From: Flavobacterium succinicans LMG 10402
GTDB lineage: Bacteria; Bacteroidota; Bacteroidia; Flavobacteriales; Flavobacteriaceae
Direction of reading: 5' to 3'
DNA: 64,000 nt
Assembly: GCF_000611675.1 (NCBI RefSeq)
Contig: NZ_JATV01000001.1
Span: 186,001 to 250,000, forward strand
A model generated the notes under the pieces. It did not search any database, had not been told where the DNA came from, and saw only the letters and a program-made list of their open reading frames with translations. The position numbers and the translations under genes are program-made. Of the stretch, positions 1-9,187 are shown piece by piece (positions within the stretch are counted from its first letter, which is position 1; each line of letters begins with the position of its first letter).

Positions 1-89
1 ACTACATCTCCACCAATCATACGAGCGGCTTGAAGGATGGTTGTTCCTGGTTCTACTTCTATCGACTGACCGTCTATTGTTACTTTCAT
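1..89 (-). CDS. nuoG: NADH-quinone oxidoreductase subunit G, N-terminal fragment
   Basis: Only the first 29 or so codons are in the window; the gene runs off the left edge. The translation begins MKVTIDGQSIEVEPGTTILQ and continues AARMIGGD. This is the start of the N-terminal 2Fe-2S ferredoxin-like domain of NuoG, the large iron-sulfur subunit of the complex I peripheral arm. It begins 50 bp after the nuoF stop in the same direction, the usual order for this operon. The cluster cysteines lie beyond the edge, so the call rests on this short match and on gene order. Confidence 0.8.
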   Translation of the reverse strand, partial: MKVTIDGQSIEVEPGTTILQAARMIGGDV

Positions 90-139
90 TTTTTTGGGTC
101 TTAATGGTAAAACAATATTTTACCTTTTTAACTTTTTAA

Positions 140-1507
140 CTATAGGGTTACTTTACCAACTAAGTGCTTTACCTTTTCGAACGGTTCTGCAACAAAATGA
201 TCTCTATTTTTAATTTTTTCAGGGAAACGAATATGGTATTCAAATTCGTCTCTAAAATGACGAATCGCTGCAGCCACAGGCCAAGAAGCGGCATCACCTA
301 ATGGACAAATAGTGTTTCCTTCGATTTTGCTTTGAATGCTTAACAACAATTCGATATCTTCCTCGCGACCTTGTCCGTTTTCAATACGGTGCAATACTTT
401 TTCTAACCATCCAGTTCCTTCACGACAAGGAGTACATTGACCACAGCTTTCATGGTGGTAGAAGCGAGAGAAATTCCAAGTGTTTCTAACAATACAGCTG
501 GTGTCATCATACACGATAAATCCACCTGAACCTAACATAGAACCTGTAGCAAAACCACCATCACTTAAAGACTCATACGTCATTAATCGGTCTTCGCCAG
601 CGGCTGTTTTATAGATTAAGTTAGCAGGTAAAATTGGCACTGAACTTCCTCCTGGAACAAAAGCTTTCAGTGGACGATCAGAACTCATTCCTCCTAAATA
701 TTCATCTGAATTCATGAATTCGTACACAGATAATCCCATTTCGATTTCATAAACTCCTGGGTTTTTAATGTGACCAGAAGCAGAAATTAATTTAGTTCCA
801 GTAGATCTTCCAACTCCAATTTTAGCGTAATCAGCTCCTGAATTGTTTACAATCCAAGGCACGGCTGCAATAGTTTCCACATTGTTAACTACGGTTGGGT
901 TGGCCCAAAGACCAGAAACCGCAGGGAAAGGTGGTTTAATACGTGGATTACCACGTTTTCCTTCTAAAGATTCAATAAGTGCAGTTTCTTCACCACAAAT
1001 GTAGGCTCCACCACCACAATGAACATACAAGTCTAAATCATAACCTGTACCTAATATATTTTTGCCCAACCATCCTGCAGCTTTTGCTTCGGCTATGGCT
1101 CTTTCTAATATCTTGTAAACCCACATGTATTCTCCACGAATGTAGATGTAGGAACGATTAGCGCCTAGTGCATAACTAGAAGTAATCATACCTTCAATTA
1201 ACAAGTGAGGAATATATTCCATCAAGAAACGATCTTTGAACGTTCCTGGTTCTGATTCGTCTGCGTTACAAACTAAGTGACGAGGTTTTCCTGATTTTTT
1301 ATCAATAAAACTCCATTTCATTCCTGCAGGGAATCCAGCACCACCACGCCCTCTTAGTCCAGAAGTTTTAACTTCTTCAACAACTTCGTCAGGAGTTAAT
1401 GTTTTTAAAGCTTTCTCTACAGAAGCATAACCGCCGTTAGCACGATATACTTCGTAAGTCTTTATTCCAGGAATATTGATTTTGTCTAATAATATTTTTT
1501 GTGACAT
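140..1507 (-). CDS. nuoF: NADH-quinone oxidoreductase subunit F (NADH- and FMN-binding)
   Basis: This is the 455-residue NADH-oxidising subunit of complex I. It accepts a hydride from NADH onto FMN and passes electrons to the N3 4Fe-4S cluster, in the cytoplasmic arm. The glycine-rich nucleotide-binding segment SGLRGRGGAGFPAGMKW is at about residues 49-65. The C-terminal cluster motif ESCGQCTPCREG and a distal cysteine in NTICPLGD provide the N3 ligands. Length is normal for the family. It starts 1 bp after the nuoE stop and is followed by nuoG, so the three subunits of the NADH dehydrogenase module are clearly co-transcribed. Confidence 0.96.
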   Translation of the reverse strand: MSQKILLDKINIPGIKTYEVYRANGGYASVEKALKTLTPDEVVEEVKTSGLRGRGGAGFPAGMKWSFIDKKSGKPRHLVCNADESEPGTFKDRFLMEYIPHLLIEGMITSSYALGANRSYIYIRGEYMWVYKILERAIAEAKAAGWLGKNILGTGYDLDLYVHCGGGAYICGEETALIESLEGKRGNPRIKPPFPAVSGLWANPTVVNNVETIAAVPWIVNNSGADYAKIGVGRSTGTKLISASGHIKNPGVYEIEMGLSVYEFMNSDEYLGGMSSDRPLKAFVPGGSSVPILPANLIYKTAAGEDRLMTYESLSDGGFATGSMLGSGGFIVYDDTSCIVRNTWNFSRFYHHESCGQCTPCREGTGWLEKVLHRIENGQGREEDIELLLSIQSKIEGNTICPLGDAASWPVAAAIRHFRDEFEYHIRFPEKIKNRDHFVAEPFEKVKHLVGKVTL

Positions 1508-1508
1508 C

Positions 1509-2039
1509 TTATTTATCGTGTAATATTATTTTATTATCTCTACAATCCGTAATGATTTGATCGATTTTCTCTTCAGTCAAATGTTCTTTGTAGAAATCGC
1601 CCAATTGCATCATAGGGGCATAACCACAAGCACCTAAACATTCTACACCTCTTACTTCAAACAAGCCATCAGCGGTAGGCTCTCCTACTGGCACACCTAG
1701 TTTTTCACAAGTGTAGTCCATTAAGTTTTCTACACCATTCAAACAACAAGGAGAAGTTTGACAAAACTCGAACATGTATTTACCAACAGGTCTTTGGTTA
1801 AACATGGTGTAAAACGTTACCACTTCATAAACCTCAATTGGTTTAATATGAAGAATTTCGGCTACTTTGTTTTGTAATTCAATGCTTAACCAGTTGTCAT
1901 GAGCATCTTGTACCTCATGTAAAACTGGCAACAGCGCTGATTTTCTTTTGTCTTCAGGATAGTGGCTGATCAATTCATTGATGCGTTCCATCAATGTTTC
2001 GGTCATGTTTATTTCTTGTTGGTACTGTTTTCTTTCCAT
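1509..2039 (-). CDS. nuoE: NADH-quinone oxidoreductase subunit E (2Fe-2S)
   Basis: About 176 residues: the thioredoxin-fold subunit carrying the N1a 2Fe-2S cluster and partner of NuoF. The cluster cysteines are in FCQTSPCCLNG and VECLGACGYAPMM, and the family helix HEVQDAHDNWL is near the N-terminus. I chose the ATG at 2039 (MERKQYQQEINMTE). The open frame extends 11 codons further upstream, but that extension is not typical of homologues and overlaps the short nuoD-nuoE spacer. It sits between nuoD and nuoF in one operon. Confidence 0.93.
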   Translation of the reverse strand: MERKQYQQEINMTETLMERINELISHYPEDKRKSALLPVLHEVQDAHDNWLSIELQNKVAEILHIKPIEVYEVVTFYTMFNQRPVGKYMFEFCQTSPCCLNGVENLMDYTCEKLGVPVGEPTADGLFEVRGVECLGACGYAPMMQLGDFYKEHLTEEKIDQIITDCRDNKIILHDK

Positions 2040-2118
2040 TTTTATAATTTTTGCCGTACGGCTCAAAGTCACAAAGTTTTTTTAAATCTAAATTTAAAAA
2101 GCACTACTTTAAAAATTG

Positions 2119-3357
2119 TTATGCGTCTAATTCTCCAGCAATTACATTTAAACTTGATAATATTACAATGGCATCCGATAACATGGATCCTTTGATCATG
2201 TCTGGATAAGCTTGGTAATAGATGAAACAAGGTCTACGGAAATGCAAACGATAAGGTGTTCTACTTCCGTCAGAAACTAAGTAAAAACCAATTTCACCGT
2301 TAGCGCCCTCTACCGGGTGATATACCTCTCCAACTGGAACAGGAACTTCTCCCATAACAATTTTGAAGTGGTAGATTAACGATTCCATCGTAGTGTATAC
2401 ATCTTCTTTTGGAGGTAAAAAATACTCAGGAACGTCAGCGTGATATTCATTGCCAGCTGGCATTTTAGCTAAGGCTTGTTTGATAATGCTTAAACTCTCC
2501 CAAACTTCTGCATTACGCACGCAGAAACGATCGTAGGTGTCTCCTGATTTTCCAACAGGAACAATGAAATCAAAATCTTCGTAAGAGCTGTAGGGTTGTG
2601 CCACACGAACATCATAATCAACACCAGCGGCACGTAAATTAGGACCTGTAAATCCATAAGCTAAAGCTTTTTCAGCTGTAATGCTTCCTACATTTACAGT
2701 TCTATCAATAAAAATTCTGTTTCTTTCAAAAAGATTTTCAAATTCTTTCCAAGCTACTGGAAATTCTTCTAAGAAAGTGTTGAGTAATTCAAAAGCTTTT
2801 GGAGACCAATCTCTTTCGAAACCTCCAATTCTTCCCATATTGGTAGTCAAACGAGCGCCACAAATTTCTTCGTAGATTTCGTATACTTTTTCTCTGAATT
2901 GAAACACATATAAAAAGCCAGTATACGCTCCAGTATCTACTCCTAGGATCGAATTACAAATCAAGTGATCGGTAATACGCGCCAACTCCATGACAATTAC
3001 ACGGAGGTATTGTGCTCTTTTTGGAACTTCTACTCCTAGTAATTTTTCTAAAGTCATCCACCATCCTAAGTTGTTAATTGGAGAAGAACAATAGTTCATA
3101 CGATCCGTAAGTGGCGTAATTTGATAAAACGGACGATTTTCGGCTATTTTCTCGAAGGCTCTATGGATGTATCCAATGGTAGGTTCAGCTTCTAAAATTT
3201 TTTCTCCATCCATTAATAAGATGTTTTGAAAAATTCCGTGTGTTGCTGGGTGAGTAGGTCCTAAATTCAAGATCGAAAGTTCACTTCCGTCTTCATTATG
3301 ACGCTCTTTTATAATCTTAGCATATCGATGCTCTGGTGGTAATAATAGTTCTGACAT
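2119..3357 (-). CDS. nuoD: NADH-quinone oxidoreductase subunit D (49 kDa)
   Basis: A 412-residue catalytic-core subunit, homologous to the large subunit of NiFe hydrogenases, that lines the quinone-binding cavity of complex I. Diagnostic stretches are NLGPTHPATHGIFQNIL near the N-terminus (the quinone-site histidines), IGYIHRAFEK and GRIGGFERDW. The C-terminus carries GSRTPYRLHFRRPCF, typical of the family. Here nuoC and nuoD are separate genes, whereas E. coli has a nuoCD fusion. It lies 32 bp downstream of nuoC. Confidence 0.96.
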   Translation of the reverse strand: MSELLLPPEHRYAKIIKERHNEDGSELSILNLGPTHPATHGIFQNILLMDGEKILEAEPTIGYIHRAFEKIAENRPFYQITPLTDRMNYCSSPINNLGWWMTLEKLLGVEVPKRAQYLRVIVMELARITDHLICNSILGVDTGAYTGFLYVFQFREKVYEIYEEICGARLTTNMGRIGGFERDWSPKAFELLNTFLEEFPVAWKEFENLFERNRIFIDRTVNVGSITAEKALAYGFTGPNLRAAGVDYDVRVAQPYSSYEDFDFIVPVGKSGDTYDRFCVRNAEVWESLSIIKQALAKMPAGNEYHADVPEYFLPPKEDVYTTMESLIYHFKIVMGEVPVPVGEVYHPVEGANGEIGFYLVSDGSRTPYRLHFRRPCFIYYQAYPDMIKGSMLSDAIVILSSLNVIAGELDA

Positions 3358-3389
3358 TTATCTAATGTGAAAAATTATAAGTTTGTTTT

Positions 3390-3911
3390 TTAGCTATTAG
3401 AAGGTGTTCTTCCAAAGAATCGGTCATCTTTATCGGTTCTTCCTCCATCTTCCATTGGGAATTCTTTTCGCATTGGAAAAGAAACCATTTCATCCATGTT
3501 CAAAATTCTTTTCAACTGAGGATGTCCTACAAAGTTAATCCCAAAGAAATCATAGGTTTCTCTTTCCATCCAATTGGCGCATAAAAAGATGTTAGCTATT
3601 GATTTTACTTCAGGTTGTGTGCCGTTCAAAAAAGTTTTAAATCTAATGCGTTTGTTTTCGTACCAATTGTGCATATGATATACTACAGCAAATTGTCTTT
3701 CTTCTTCGTTATCGGGGTAGTGAATACCGCACAAATCTGTCAAAAAGTGAAAACGTAATTGAGGATCATTCTTTAAAAAAAGTACAACGGCAGTAATTAC
3801 ATCTGCTGAAACTTCAAAGGTAAAAAGATCTCTATCTTGATTGAATTGAAAAACTGCATTGCCAAAAGTAGCCACTAATTTTTCTTGTATTTCGGTTGTT
3901 TCTAATGCCAT
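3390..3911 (-). CDS. nuoC: NADH-quinone oxidoreductase subunit C (30 kDa)
   Basis: A 173-residue peripheral-arm subunit that packs against NuoD. The signature ERETYDFFGINFVGHPQLKR near residues 115-135 is the 30-kDa subunit motif, and the C-terminal region around RMRKEFPMEDGG-type residues (PMRKEFPMED here) agrees. It begins 5 bp after the nuoB stop, so translation is probably coupled. Nothing unusual was seen. Confidence 0.95.
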   Translation of the reverse strand: MALETTEIQEKLVATFGNAVFQFNQDRDLFTFEVSADVITAVVLFLKNDPQLRFHFLTDLCGIHYPDNEEERQFAVVYHMHNWYENKRIRFKTFLNGTQPEVKSIANIFLCANWMERETYDFFGINFVGHPQLKRILNMDEMVSFPMRKEFPMEDGGRTDKDDRFFGRTPSNS

Positions 3912-3916
3912 CTTTT

Positions 3917-4465
3917 TTATTTGATATTATAAGAAGCTAATAATTCTTGATATTCAGGGGAGCTTCGTCTTCTAACCGATTCGTTTTTTACTAGTTCTTG
4001 TAATTGCATTACACCATCCACGATTTGTTCTGGTCTTGGAGGACATCCAGGAACATAAACATCTACGGGGATTACCTTGTCAATACCTTGTAAAACAGAA
4101 TAGGTGTCGAAAATACCGCCTGATGAGGCGCAAGCTCCAACAGCAATCACCCATCTAGGCTCTGACATTTGCTCGTAAACTTGACGTAAAATCGGCCCCA
4201 TTTTTTTTGATATTGTTCCCATAACCATAAGCATGTCGGCTTGTCTAGGAGAAAAACTTACTCGCTCAGACCCAAAACGTGCTAGATCATAATGTGAAGC
4301 CATAGTAGCCATAAATTCAATACCACAACAAGAAGTGGCAAAAGGCAATGGCCACAAGGAGTTAGCTCTAGCTAGTCCTACAACATCATTTAGTTTAGTG
4401 GCAAAAAAACCTTCACCAACAACTCCTTCTGGAGGAGCGACCATTTTTGTATTAGAATCTGTCAT
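3917..4465 (-). CDS. nuoB: NADH-quinone oxidoreductase subunit B (N2 cluster)
   Basis: About 182 residues. It carries the terminal N2 4Fe-4S cluster that reduces quinone. Ligand cysteines are visible as the tandem pair in ATSCCGIEFM, one in VGACASSGG and one in VPGCPPRPEQ. The ATG at 4465 (MTDSNTKMVAPPEG) matches homologues better than an in-frame ATG six codons upstream. It follows nuoA by about 35 bp. Confidence 0.95.
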   Translation of the reverse strand: MTDSNTKMVAPPEGVVGEGFFATKLNDVVGLARANSLWPLPFATSCCGIEFMATMASHYDLARFGSERVSFSPRQADMLMVMGTISKKMGPILRQVYEQMSEPRWVIAVGACASSGGIFDTYSVLQGIDKVIPVDVYVPGCPPRPEQIVDGVMQLQELVKNESVRRRSSPEYQELLASYNIK

Positions 4466-4500
4466 AATTGATATAGTGTTCAAGTTCTACTTGCTTTAAT

Positions 4501-4866
4501 TTACTCCCACTCAAGGGCTTTTTTCTTGATGATGTAGAAAAAACCAACAAGTAACAAGAGCATAAAAATAACCATTTTTATCATACCTTCAATACCTAAC
4601 TCCTTGAAATTGATGGCCCAAGGGTATAAGAAGATAACTTCGATGTCAAAAAGCACAAATAAAATAGCTACTAAAAAGTATTTTACAGAAAACGGTATAC
4701 GTGCGTTTCCAATGGATTCGATACCACACTCAAAGTTTCTGTTTTTGTTAGCGGAGTTTCTTTTTGGGCCTAATTTTCCTGAAATAAAGATGATTCCAGT
4801 TACAAAAGCAATCACGATTGCTAATTGAATTAGGATCGGAATAAAATTGATTTGTTCGGTTTGCAT
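4501..4866 (-). CDS. nuoA: NADH-quinone oxidoreductase subunit A
   Basis: A small membrane-arm subunit of about 121 residues with three predicted transmembrane helices. The conserved loop NFECGIES and the segment FLVAILFVLFDIEVIFLYPW identify the family. The frame is open up to 4926, but I place the start at the ATG at 4866 because a strong promoter (-7 box at 4898-4905) lies inside that extension. It is the first gene of the nuo operon. Confidence 0.94.
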   Translation of the reverse strand: MQTEQINFIPILIQLAIVIAFVTGIIFISGKLGPKRNSANKNRNFECGIESIGNARIPFSVKYFLVAILFVLFDIEVIFLYPWAINFKELGIEGMIKMVIFMLLLLVGFFYIIKKKALEWE

Positions 4867-4897
4867 AGTAGTTTTTTTTTCTTGCTTTAACGAACCG

Positions 4898-4928
4898 CAA
4901 AGATAGCTTTCGAGGATGTAAAACACAA
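4898..4928 (-). promoter_or_regulatory. Promoter of the nuo operon
   Basis: On the minus strand the sequence reads TTG, 20 bp, TATCTTTG, which fits the Bacteroidota consensus TTG/TTTG-N17-23-TAnnTTTG. Transcription would begin near 4892, giving a 5' leader of about 25 nt before the nuoA ATG at 4866. This is seen directly in the sequence; activity is inferred. Confidence 0.7.
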
Positions 4929-5031
4929 GTTAATTACTTTTTTTCAGTTATAAACGTTTGTTAATGTGTTCTAATTTTTATTGATTATAAATAAGAGTTT
5001 AAATTTTCTTCTTTTCGATGGGGGTAAACAA

Positions 5032-5065
5032 AAAAAAGTGCTTCGATTGCCTCGAAGCACTTTTT
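5032..5065 (-). terminator. Intrinsic terminator of the cold-shock gene
   Basis: A perfect 9-bp stem (GTGCTTCGA / TCGAAGCAC) with a 5-nt loop. T-runs follow on both strands, so it can work in either direction. It lies between the cold-shock gene and nuoA and would end cold-shock transcription. Confidence 0.85.
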
Positions 5066-5098
5066 AATTTTGTAAAAAATACTGTTATATTTTTTAGC

Positions 5099-5293
5099 TT
5101 AAAGTACTACTACTTGAGCAGCAACTTTACCTTTTCTTCCTTCTTCTTCTTCATAACTTACTCTGTCACCTTCGCGTAATTCTTCCGCTTTGATTCCTGA
5201 TGCATGAACAAAAATGTCTTTTCCTGTTTCTTCGTCTGTAATGAATCCGTAACCTTTTGATTCATTGAAAAATTTAACTGTACCTGTACGCAT
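5099..5293 (-). CDS. Cold-shock domain protein (CspA family)
   Basis: A 64-residue single OB-fold protein that binds single-stranded RNA or DNA and acts as an RNA chaperone. Both nucleic-acid-binding motifs are present: RNP1 as KGYGFI and RNP2 as DIFVHAS. Length is standard for CspA-type proteins. It is monocistronic, with a terminator directly downstream and a TAnnTTTG box about 30 bp upstream. The leader looks short, so there is no sign of the long thermosensing leader of E. coli cspA. Confidence 0.95.
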   Translation of the reverse strand: MRTGTVKFFNESKGYGFITDEETGKDIFVHASGIKAEELREGDRVSYEEEEGRKGKVAAQVVVL

Positions 5294-5321
5294 TGTAATA
5301 GTAATAATAATTTATAATGGA

Positions 5322-5329
5322 CAAATGTA
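5322..5329 (-). promoter_or_regulatory. Probable -7 promoter box of the cold-shock gene
   Basis: The minus strand reads TACATTTG, matching TAnnTTTG. An upstream TTTG is present, but at 15 bp it is closer than usual, so the -33 element is doubtful. Confidence 0.45.
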
Positions 5330-5404
5330 ATCTTTAAAATAATACAAAACGGTTTAGTGTCTTAATTTTTTTTCAAAAATATTGATATACAGACTATTTA
5401 ATGA

Positions 5405-7156
5405 TTATTTTGAATTTAATTGAATGTGTAATTCGTTTAATTGTGATTCATCAATAATAGAAGGAGCATCAATCATTACATCACGACCCGAATTGTTTTT
5501 TGGGAATGCAATAAAGTCGCGAATGGTTTCTTGTCCGCCCAAAATAGCTACCAATCGATCCAAACCAAAAGCTAAACCGCCATGAGGTGGTGCGCCAAAT
5601 TGAAACGCATCCATTAAGAATCCAAATTGTGCTTTGGCTTCTTCTTCTGTGAAACCTAAGTATTTGAACATTAATTGTTGCGTGGCTTTATCGTGAATAC
5701 GAATAGAACCACCTCCAATTTCATTTCCATTCAAAACCATATCATAAGCATTGGCTCTTACTTTTCCTGGAGCAGTTTCTAGCAAGTGTAAGTCCTCTGG
5801 TTTTGGCGAGGTAAATGGGTGATGCATGGCATGGTAGCGTCCGCTTTCTTCATCAAATTCTAATAAGGGGAAGTCAATAACCCATAATGGAGCAAATTCA
5901 GCTGGATTTCTTAAGCCTAATCTTGTTGCCAATTCCATACGTAAGGCTGAAAGTTGCGCTCTTGTTTTATCTGCAGGTCCAGACAATACAAAAATCATGT
6001 CTCCAGGTTTTGCACCTGTAGTTTTTGCCCAATTGGTTAAATCGTCTTGATCGTAAAATTTATCTACAGATGATTTAAAGGTACCGTCTTCATTACATTT
6101 TACATAAACCATTCCGCTTGCGCCAACTTGTGGACGTTTAACCCAATCAATCAAGGTATCAATTTCTTTACGAGTATAGTTTCCTGCACCTGGAACAGCG
6201 ATACCTACGACTAATTCAGCAGCATTGAAAACAGGGAATTCTTTGTGTTGTGCAAAAGCGTTCAATTCACCAAACTCCATTCCAAAACGAATGTCTGGTT
6301 TGTCGTTTCCGTAGGTTTTCATAGCATGTTCGTAAGTCATTCTTGGGAATTTGTCTACTTCGATGCCTTTTAATTCTTTTAATAAATGACGAGTAAGTCC
6401 TTCAAAAACATTTAAAATGTCTTCTTGTTCTACAAATGCCATTTCACAATCGATTTGTGTAAACTCAGGTTGTCTGTCGGCACGCAAATCTTCGTCACGG
6501 AAACATTTTACAATCTGAAAGTATTTATCCATTCCACCCACCATCAATAATTGTTTGAAGGTTTGTGGAGATTGTGGTAAAGCATAAAATTGTCCTTCAT
6601 TCATTCGAGAAGGAACTACGAAATCTCTAGCGCCTTCTGGTGTTGATTTGATTAGGTAAGGAGTTTCTACTTCACAAAAATCTAAATCAGAAAGGTATTT
6701 GCGTACTTCCATTGCCACTTTGTGACGGAAAAGTAGACTATTTTTTACTGGATTTCTTCTGATATCCAAGTAGCGGTATTTCATTCGAATGTCTTCTCCA
6801 CCATCAGTTTCATCTTCTATAGTAAATGGAGGCGTTAAAGCTGCATTCAAAATTGTTAATTCTGTTACTAAGATTTCAATAGCTCCGGTTGGAATATTGT
6901 TGTTTTTGGCTTCGCGTTCAATAACGGTTCCTTTCACCTGAATTACAAATTCTCTCCCTAAGGTTTTGGCTAATTCAAAAACCGATTTTTCGGTACGACT
7001 TTCGTCAAATATCAATTGCGTAATGCCGTAACGGTCTCTTAGGTCAACCCAATTCATGAATCCTTTATCACGTGATTTTTGTACCCATCCCGCTAGTGTT
7101 ACTTCTTGATTGATATGTGAGGCGTTCAATTCGCCACAATTATGACTTCTATACAT
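5405..7156 (-). CDS. aspS: Aspartyl-tRNA synthetase
   Basis: About 583 residues, a class II synthetase that charges tRNA-Asp in the cytoplasm. The N-terminal OB anticodon-binding domain begins [17 protein letters not shown] and contains [20 protein letters not shown]. Class II motif 2 is [16 protein letters not shown] and motif 3 is [13 protein letters not shown] near the C-terminus. The bacterial insertion (GAD) domain lies between them. I chose the ATG at 7156; the frame remains open 11 codons upstream, but homologues begin at MYRSH. A TACTTTTG box at 7175-7182 supports a promoter just upstream. Confidence 0.96.
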   Translation of the reverse strand: MYRSHNCGELNASHINQEVTLAGWVQKSRDKGFMNWVDLRDRYGITQLIFDESRTEKSVFELAKTLGREFVIQVKGTVIEREAKNNNIPTGAIEILVTELTILNAALTPPFTIEDETDGGEDIRMKYRYLDIRRNPVKNSLLFRHKVAMEVRKYLSDLDFCEVETPYLIKSTPEGARDFVVPSRMNEGQFYALPQSPQTFKQLLMVGGMDKYFQIVKCFRDEDLRADRQPEFTQIDCEMAFVEQEDILNVFEGLTRHLLKELKGIEVDKFPRMTYEHAMKTYGNDKPDIRFGMEFGELNAFAQHKEFPVFNAAELVVGIAVPGAGNYTRKEIDTLIDWVKRPQVGASGMVYVKCNEDGTFKSSVDKFYDQDDLTNWAKTTGAKPGDMIFVLSGPADKTRAQLSALRMELATRLGLRNPAEFAPLWVIDFPLLEFDEESGRYHAMHHPFTSPKPEDLHLLETAPGKVRANAYDMVLNGNEIGGGSIRIHDKATQQLMFKYLGFTEEEAKAQFGFLMDAFQFGAPPHGGLAFGLDRLVAILGGQETIRDFIAFPKNNSGRDVMIDAPSIIDESQLNELHIQLNSK

Positions 7157-7312
7157 GTTCCAAATTTTAGATTGCAAAAGTAAACACAAATTTTAAATAA
7201 TGGTAATAGTTTACCATATCCTTATCTTTTAAAAAAAAAGATTGTTAATGTTTTTAAGTTTGAAGGAAAATACCATTAAGTTTGAGGTTACTAATCAGTA
7301 ACTAAAATATAT

Positions 7313-8317
7313 ATGAAAAAAGTACTTGTTCTAGCCTTGTTGGCATTTGTATCGATTGCAGGTTTTAGCCAAAAGAAATCCACTTTTGTTTTACAAGCCG
7401 AAATCGCTAATCGCAATAGTGATACGCTTAGAATTTTAAACAGAACCAATGGGAAGGAATTATTAAAGATGGCCGTAGATAAAAAAGGTATATTTAAAGG
7501 GACTGTTGCCCTGGATAATGGTTTTTATCTTTTGTTTGATGGTAAAGAATATGCTTCGTTGTTTTTGAAAAACAGCTATAATCTAAAACTCAAAATGGAT
7601 GCCAAGCAATTTGATGAATCTATTGTATTTACCGGAGTGGGTGCAGTTGAGAACAATTATTTAGCACAAAACACTGTTGCCGAGTCTAAATTTGACTATA
7701 ATGCTCTGTTGGCTTTAGACGAGACTAATTTTGCAACACGTATTGCTGAAAAGAAATCGGCTGATGTTGCGGATTTAGCCTCTAAAAAATTAGATCCAGA
7801 ATTTGTAGCGATTCAAAAGCAAAATATCGAAATGAATTTGGCAAGTTTGCAACAATACTATCAAAAAATTGCTGAAAGTAACAAAATGAATGGTGCACCA
7901 TCGCCTACTTTTGAGTACGACAATTACAAAGGAGGAAAAACCAAGTTGGAGGATTTTAGAGGCAAGTTTGTTTATATTGATGTTTGGGCGACTTGGTGTG
8001 GGCCATGTCGTCAGGAAATTCCTTTTTTGAAAAAAGTTGAGGAAAAGTATCATGACAAGAATATTGTCTTTTTAAGTATGTCGATTGATAAGTTGAAAGA
8101 TGTAGAAAAATGGAAAACCATGATTAAAGAAAAAGAGTTGGGCGGCGTTCAAGTTTTTGCCGATAACGATTGGAATTCAAAATTTGTGCAAGAGTATAAA
8201 ATTACCGGAATTCCTCGCTTTATTTTGGTAGATCCTAATGGTAACATTGTAAAAGCAGATGCGCCAAGACCTTCTTCAGGTGAATTACACACCTTACTGG
8301 ATTCGGTTTTAAAGTAA
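7313..8317 (+). CDS. Thiol-disulfide oxidoreductase, DUF4369-TlpA type
   Basis: A 334-residue protein with a signal peptide (MKKVLVLALLAFVSIAGFSQ), so it acts in the periplasm or is membrane-associated. Residues of about 25-120 resemble the DUF4369 domain common in Bacteroidota. From about residue 190 there is a thioredoxin fold of the TlpA/AhpC-TSA type with the redox motif WATWCGPCRQE and the cis-proline segment TGIPRF. It probably reduces or isomerises disulfides of exported proteins or delivers reductant for cytochrome maturation. Two TAAGTTTG boxes occur at 7255 and 7277. Confidence 0.87.
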   Translation: MKKVLVLALLAFVSIAGFSQKKSTFVLQAEIANRNSDTLRILNRTNGKELLKMAVDKKGIFKGTVALDNGFYLLFDGKEYASLFLKNSYNLKLKMDAKQFDESIVFTGVGAVENNYLAQNTVAESKFDYNALLALDETNFATRIAEKKSADVADLASKKLDPEFVAIQKQNIEMNLASLQQYYQKIAESNKMNGAPSPTFEYDNYKGGKTKLEDFRGKFVYIDVWATWCGPCRQEIPFLKKVEEKYHDKNIVFLSMSIDKLKDVEKWKTMIKEKELGGVQVFADNDWNSKFVQEYKITGIPRFILVDPNGNIVKADAPRPSSGELHTLLDSVLK

Positions 8318-8493
8318 ATAGTTGTTTTATAGTGTTTAAAAACAGTCTTTTATGGCTGTTTTTTTTGTGTTTTGTGTTTTCCAATGTTAAGTTTTTGTCC
8401 AATGTTATCAAATTGTTACCAAAAAGTTTTTTTAATGTGAATTTTTATTTAATTTTGAAATCAGAAAGATATAAACCTCTAAATATAAACGTC

Positions 8494-8841
8494 ATGAAAA
8501 CATTAATCATAACTACCGCATTACTAGTATCAGGTTTCATTTACGCTCAAGAAGCAAAACCAGTTTTAGAGCCTTTTGGTAAAAAAGTGAAAGCCACTTA
8601 TTTTTATGATAATGGACAAGTACAACAAGAAGGTTTTTTTGAAAATGGTAAGTTGGAAGGCTATTGGGTAGCTTATAATGAAGATGGAACCAAACAAGCT
8701 TCAGGTTTTTATAAAAATGGAGTGAAAGTTGGAAAATGGTTTTTTTGGAAAGAAGTAAATTTAAACGAAGTTGATTATGCTAATAATGCTGTTGCAAGTG
8801 TTAAAACTTGGAAACAAGAAGCTATTGCAGTAAAGAATTAA
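8494..8841 (+). CDS. Small secreted MORN-repeat-like protein
   Basis: A 115-residue protein beginning MKTLIITTALLVSGFIYAQ, a clear signal peptide. The body has MORN/YwqK-type repeats (YFYDNGQVQQEGFFENGKLE, then GYWVAYNEDGTKQASGFYKN), which form beta-hairpin units often found in envelope proteins. The start is set at the ATG at 8494 because the -7-like box TAATTTTG at 8450-8457 would lie inside a longer reading frame. The exact role is unknown. A strong terminator follows. Confidence 0.8.
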   Translation: MKTLIITTALLVSGFIYAQEAKPVLEPFGKKVKATYFYDNGQVQQEGFFENGKLEGYWVAYNEDGTKQASGFYKNGVKVGKWFFWKEVNLNEVDYANNAVASVKTWKQEAIAVKN

Positions 8842-8864
8842 TTTCTTTTTTTTAGTTAATGTTA

Positions 8865-8905
8865 AATTCCCACCTAATGTCAAGATTAGGTGGGAATTTT
8901 TTTTT
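8865..8905 (+). terminator. Intrinsic terminator
   Basis: A perfect 14-bp stem (AATTCCCACCTAAT paired with 8885-8898), a 6-nt loop and nine T residues. It ends the transcript of the MORN-like gene. Confidence 0.9.
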
Positions 8906-9085
8906 AACTCAATTTGTTGTGACTCCAACCGTGAACTGATACAAAAATCAAGTTCAAGTATAGTAAGGTAAACTTACTTAGCTTACTAGAGCTTGGTGAA
9001 ATTTTAATGGTTTATAGACGAATAATTTGTTTATTCTTGATATTGACCATTTTAGTGTTTTGTTTTCATCCAAGGTTATTGGCAT
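8906..9085. other. Intergenic stretch with no convincing gene
   Basis: It lies between two back-to-back terminators. The only open frame is a 26-codon hydrophobic one starting at the ATG at 9008, with no homologue I recognise and no promoter box. I see nothing else. Confidence 0.5.
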
Positions 9086-9144
9086 AAAAAAGCGCTTCCA
9101 TTTTCTGTAAATTCTGCATTTACAAAATAGGGAAGCGCTTTTGG
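9086..9144 (-). terminator. Terminator of the RND efflux operon
   Basis: A long hairpin: the outer stem AGCGCTTCC pairs with GGAAGCGCT, an inner stem GTAAAT pairs with ATTTAC, and a T-run follows on the minus strand. It sits 44 bp after the pump gene stop. Confidence 0.8.
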
Positions 9145-9187
9145 GTTGCTATCTTTTGATTCTTAAGTAAAAATCAAAACGAGTAGT

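Noticed and set aside
9008..9085. 26-codon hydrophobic ORF between two terminators
   Set aside because: No promoter box before it and no recognisable family; short hydrophobic frames arise easily in AT-rich DNA.
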